A stretch of 64,000 bases of DNA. Source: Halotia branconii CENA392 (GTDB lineage: Bacteria; Cyanobacteriota; Cyanobacteriia; Cyanobacteriales; Nostocaceae). This document shows positions 63,614 to 64,000 of this stretch, piece by piece. Position 1 is the stretch's first letter, and every line of letters starts with the position of its first letter. The notes beneath the pieces were generated by a model. The model was not told the DNA's origin. It made no database searches and saw nothing but the letters and a program-made list of their open reading frames with translations. Where the stretch lies: contig NZ_CP124543.1 in the NCBI RefSeq assembly GCF_029953635.1, positions 3,079,455 to 3,143,454 on the forward strand. Direction: 5' to 3'. Position numbers and translations under genes: made by a program.

Positions 63614-64000
63614 ATGATGTCAGAAATTAGTAAATTACATTTATTAGTAGTCAAAAACTTGGCTACGGCGAGTAATCTGCAAAATCAGGAATTAGAACAG
63701 CAATTAAGTTTATATCAAATATTCTTGAAGTTATATGAGCAACATAGTACTCTTTTAGATGAAATTCTCCAATTAGAAAACATATATCAGCCATCTTTGA
63801 AAAGGGCGAAAACTCATTATGTACAGGGTATAGTAGATGACTCTAGCGTTTATATAGTCACTAACTTGTACGAAAATCAAACGCAAACTTTACAACAACC
63901 GCAACAGATTTGGACAATCGGGCGCGATCACAGCAGTGGTATCTGCATTCTGGATCAATATTTGTCTCGTCGCCACGCTGCAATTCAATATGTAGAGCAT
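63614..64000 (+). CDS. FHA-domain protein (partial, start only)
   Basis: The open frame starts ATGATG at 63614 and runs 129 codons to the right edge. Residues 1-95 are helical (NLQNQELEQQLSLYQIFLKLY). From about 100 an FHA domain begins: IWTIGRDHSSGICILDQYLSRRHAAIQ, with the conserved Gly-Arg and the Ser-Arg-Arg-His cluster that bind phosphothreonine. The rest is outside the window. It lies downstream of a Ser/Thr kinase on the same strand, suggesting it reads that kinase's phosphorylation; that is inference. The first or second ATG may be the start. Confidence 0.85.
   Translation, partial: MMSEISKLHLLVVKNLATASNLQNQELEQQLSLYQIFLKLYEQHSTLLDEILQLENIYQPSLKRAKTHYVQGIVDDSSVYIVTNLYENQTQTLQQPQQIWTIGRDHSSGICILDQYLSRRHAAIQYVEH

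Overview
The window looks like chromosomal DNA of a filamentous, probably heterocyst-forming cyanobacterium (Nostoc/Anabaena group). The octamer GCGATCGC and its truncated forms (HIP1 type) are scattered through genes and spacers. Short tandem heptamer-type repeats fill many spacers (TGACCAC-like, TAATTCG, GGGCATT, GGGACTA). Gene content is cyanobacterial: cyanobacterial-type gshA, ferredoxin sulfite reductase, an SLH/OprB porin, a DUF3493 protein, an XisI-type protein and a kinase with pentapeptide repeats. Taxonomy is inferred from these features; no 16S gene is present.

Layout. 1-13.4 kb: start of a large exporter-like protein (partial), a LysM/M23 peptidase, trmL, gshA, then a minus-strand set of HDAC-family hydrolase, a 1495-residue SF1 helicase and a small partner. 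13.7-20.7 kb: MscS channel, PIN toxin pseudogene with antitoxin, lgt, cobM, sir, a small outer-membrane-type protein. 21-27.1 kb is an accessory island: an Uma2 nuclease with an internal duplication, a YoeB-like toxin/antitoxin pair, a DUF433/DUF5615 pair, an LRR-Roc-COR (ROCO) GTPase followed by a small membrane-anchored protein, and a solitary XisI. 27.3-43.5 kb: ADP-ribosylglycohydrolase, cyanobacterial conserved proteins, tRNA-Arg(TCT), an inserted MITE-like element beside an SLH gene remnant, coaD, tldE/tldD, an AI-2E family transporter, tRNA-Thr(CGT), DUF3493, a possible structured small RNA, a Crp-like regulator with an ester cyclase, and an SLH beta-helix protein. 42.7-49.5 kb, minus strand: the translation/transcription cluster rimP-nusA-ylxR-infB with two downstream genes. 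49.8-64 kb: membrane and cell-wall proteins, an SDH-family Clp-fold protease, an Uma2 protein, an iron/B12-type ABC importer (fecCD, fecE), the SLH/OprB porin, hisIE, chaB, hemL, a pentapeptide Ser/Thr kinase and the start of an FHA-domain protein.

How genes work together. The rimP-nusA-ylxR-infB cluster is a conventional operon. coaD overlaps a coiled-coil gene by 91 bp. FecCD, FecE and the porin suggest outer- and inner-membrane steps of metal or cofactor uptake, but no binding protein is seen. The kinase and FHA protein at the end may be a phospho-signalling pair.

The best candidate for an undescribed system is the ROCO GTPase with the gene just downstream. The ROCO C-terminus and the small membrane protein share a 16-residue motif of the form TINQxGxGDNxAGDx(V/I). 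This is the arrangement expected if a receptor passes a signal to a membrane effector by homotypic, possibly amyloid-like, contact. The second candidate is an SF1 helicase whose first 55 residues are 36/55 identical to the N-terminus of the IF-2 encoded in the same window.
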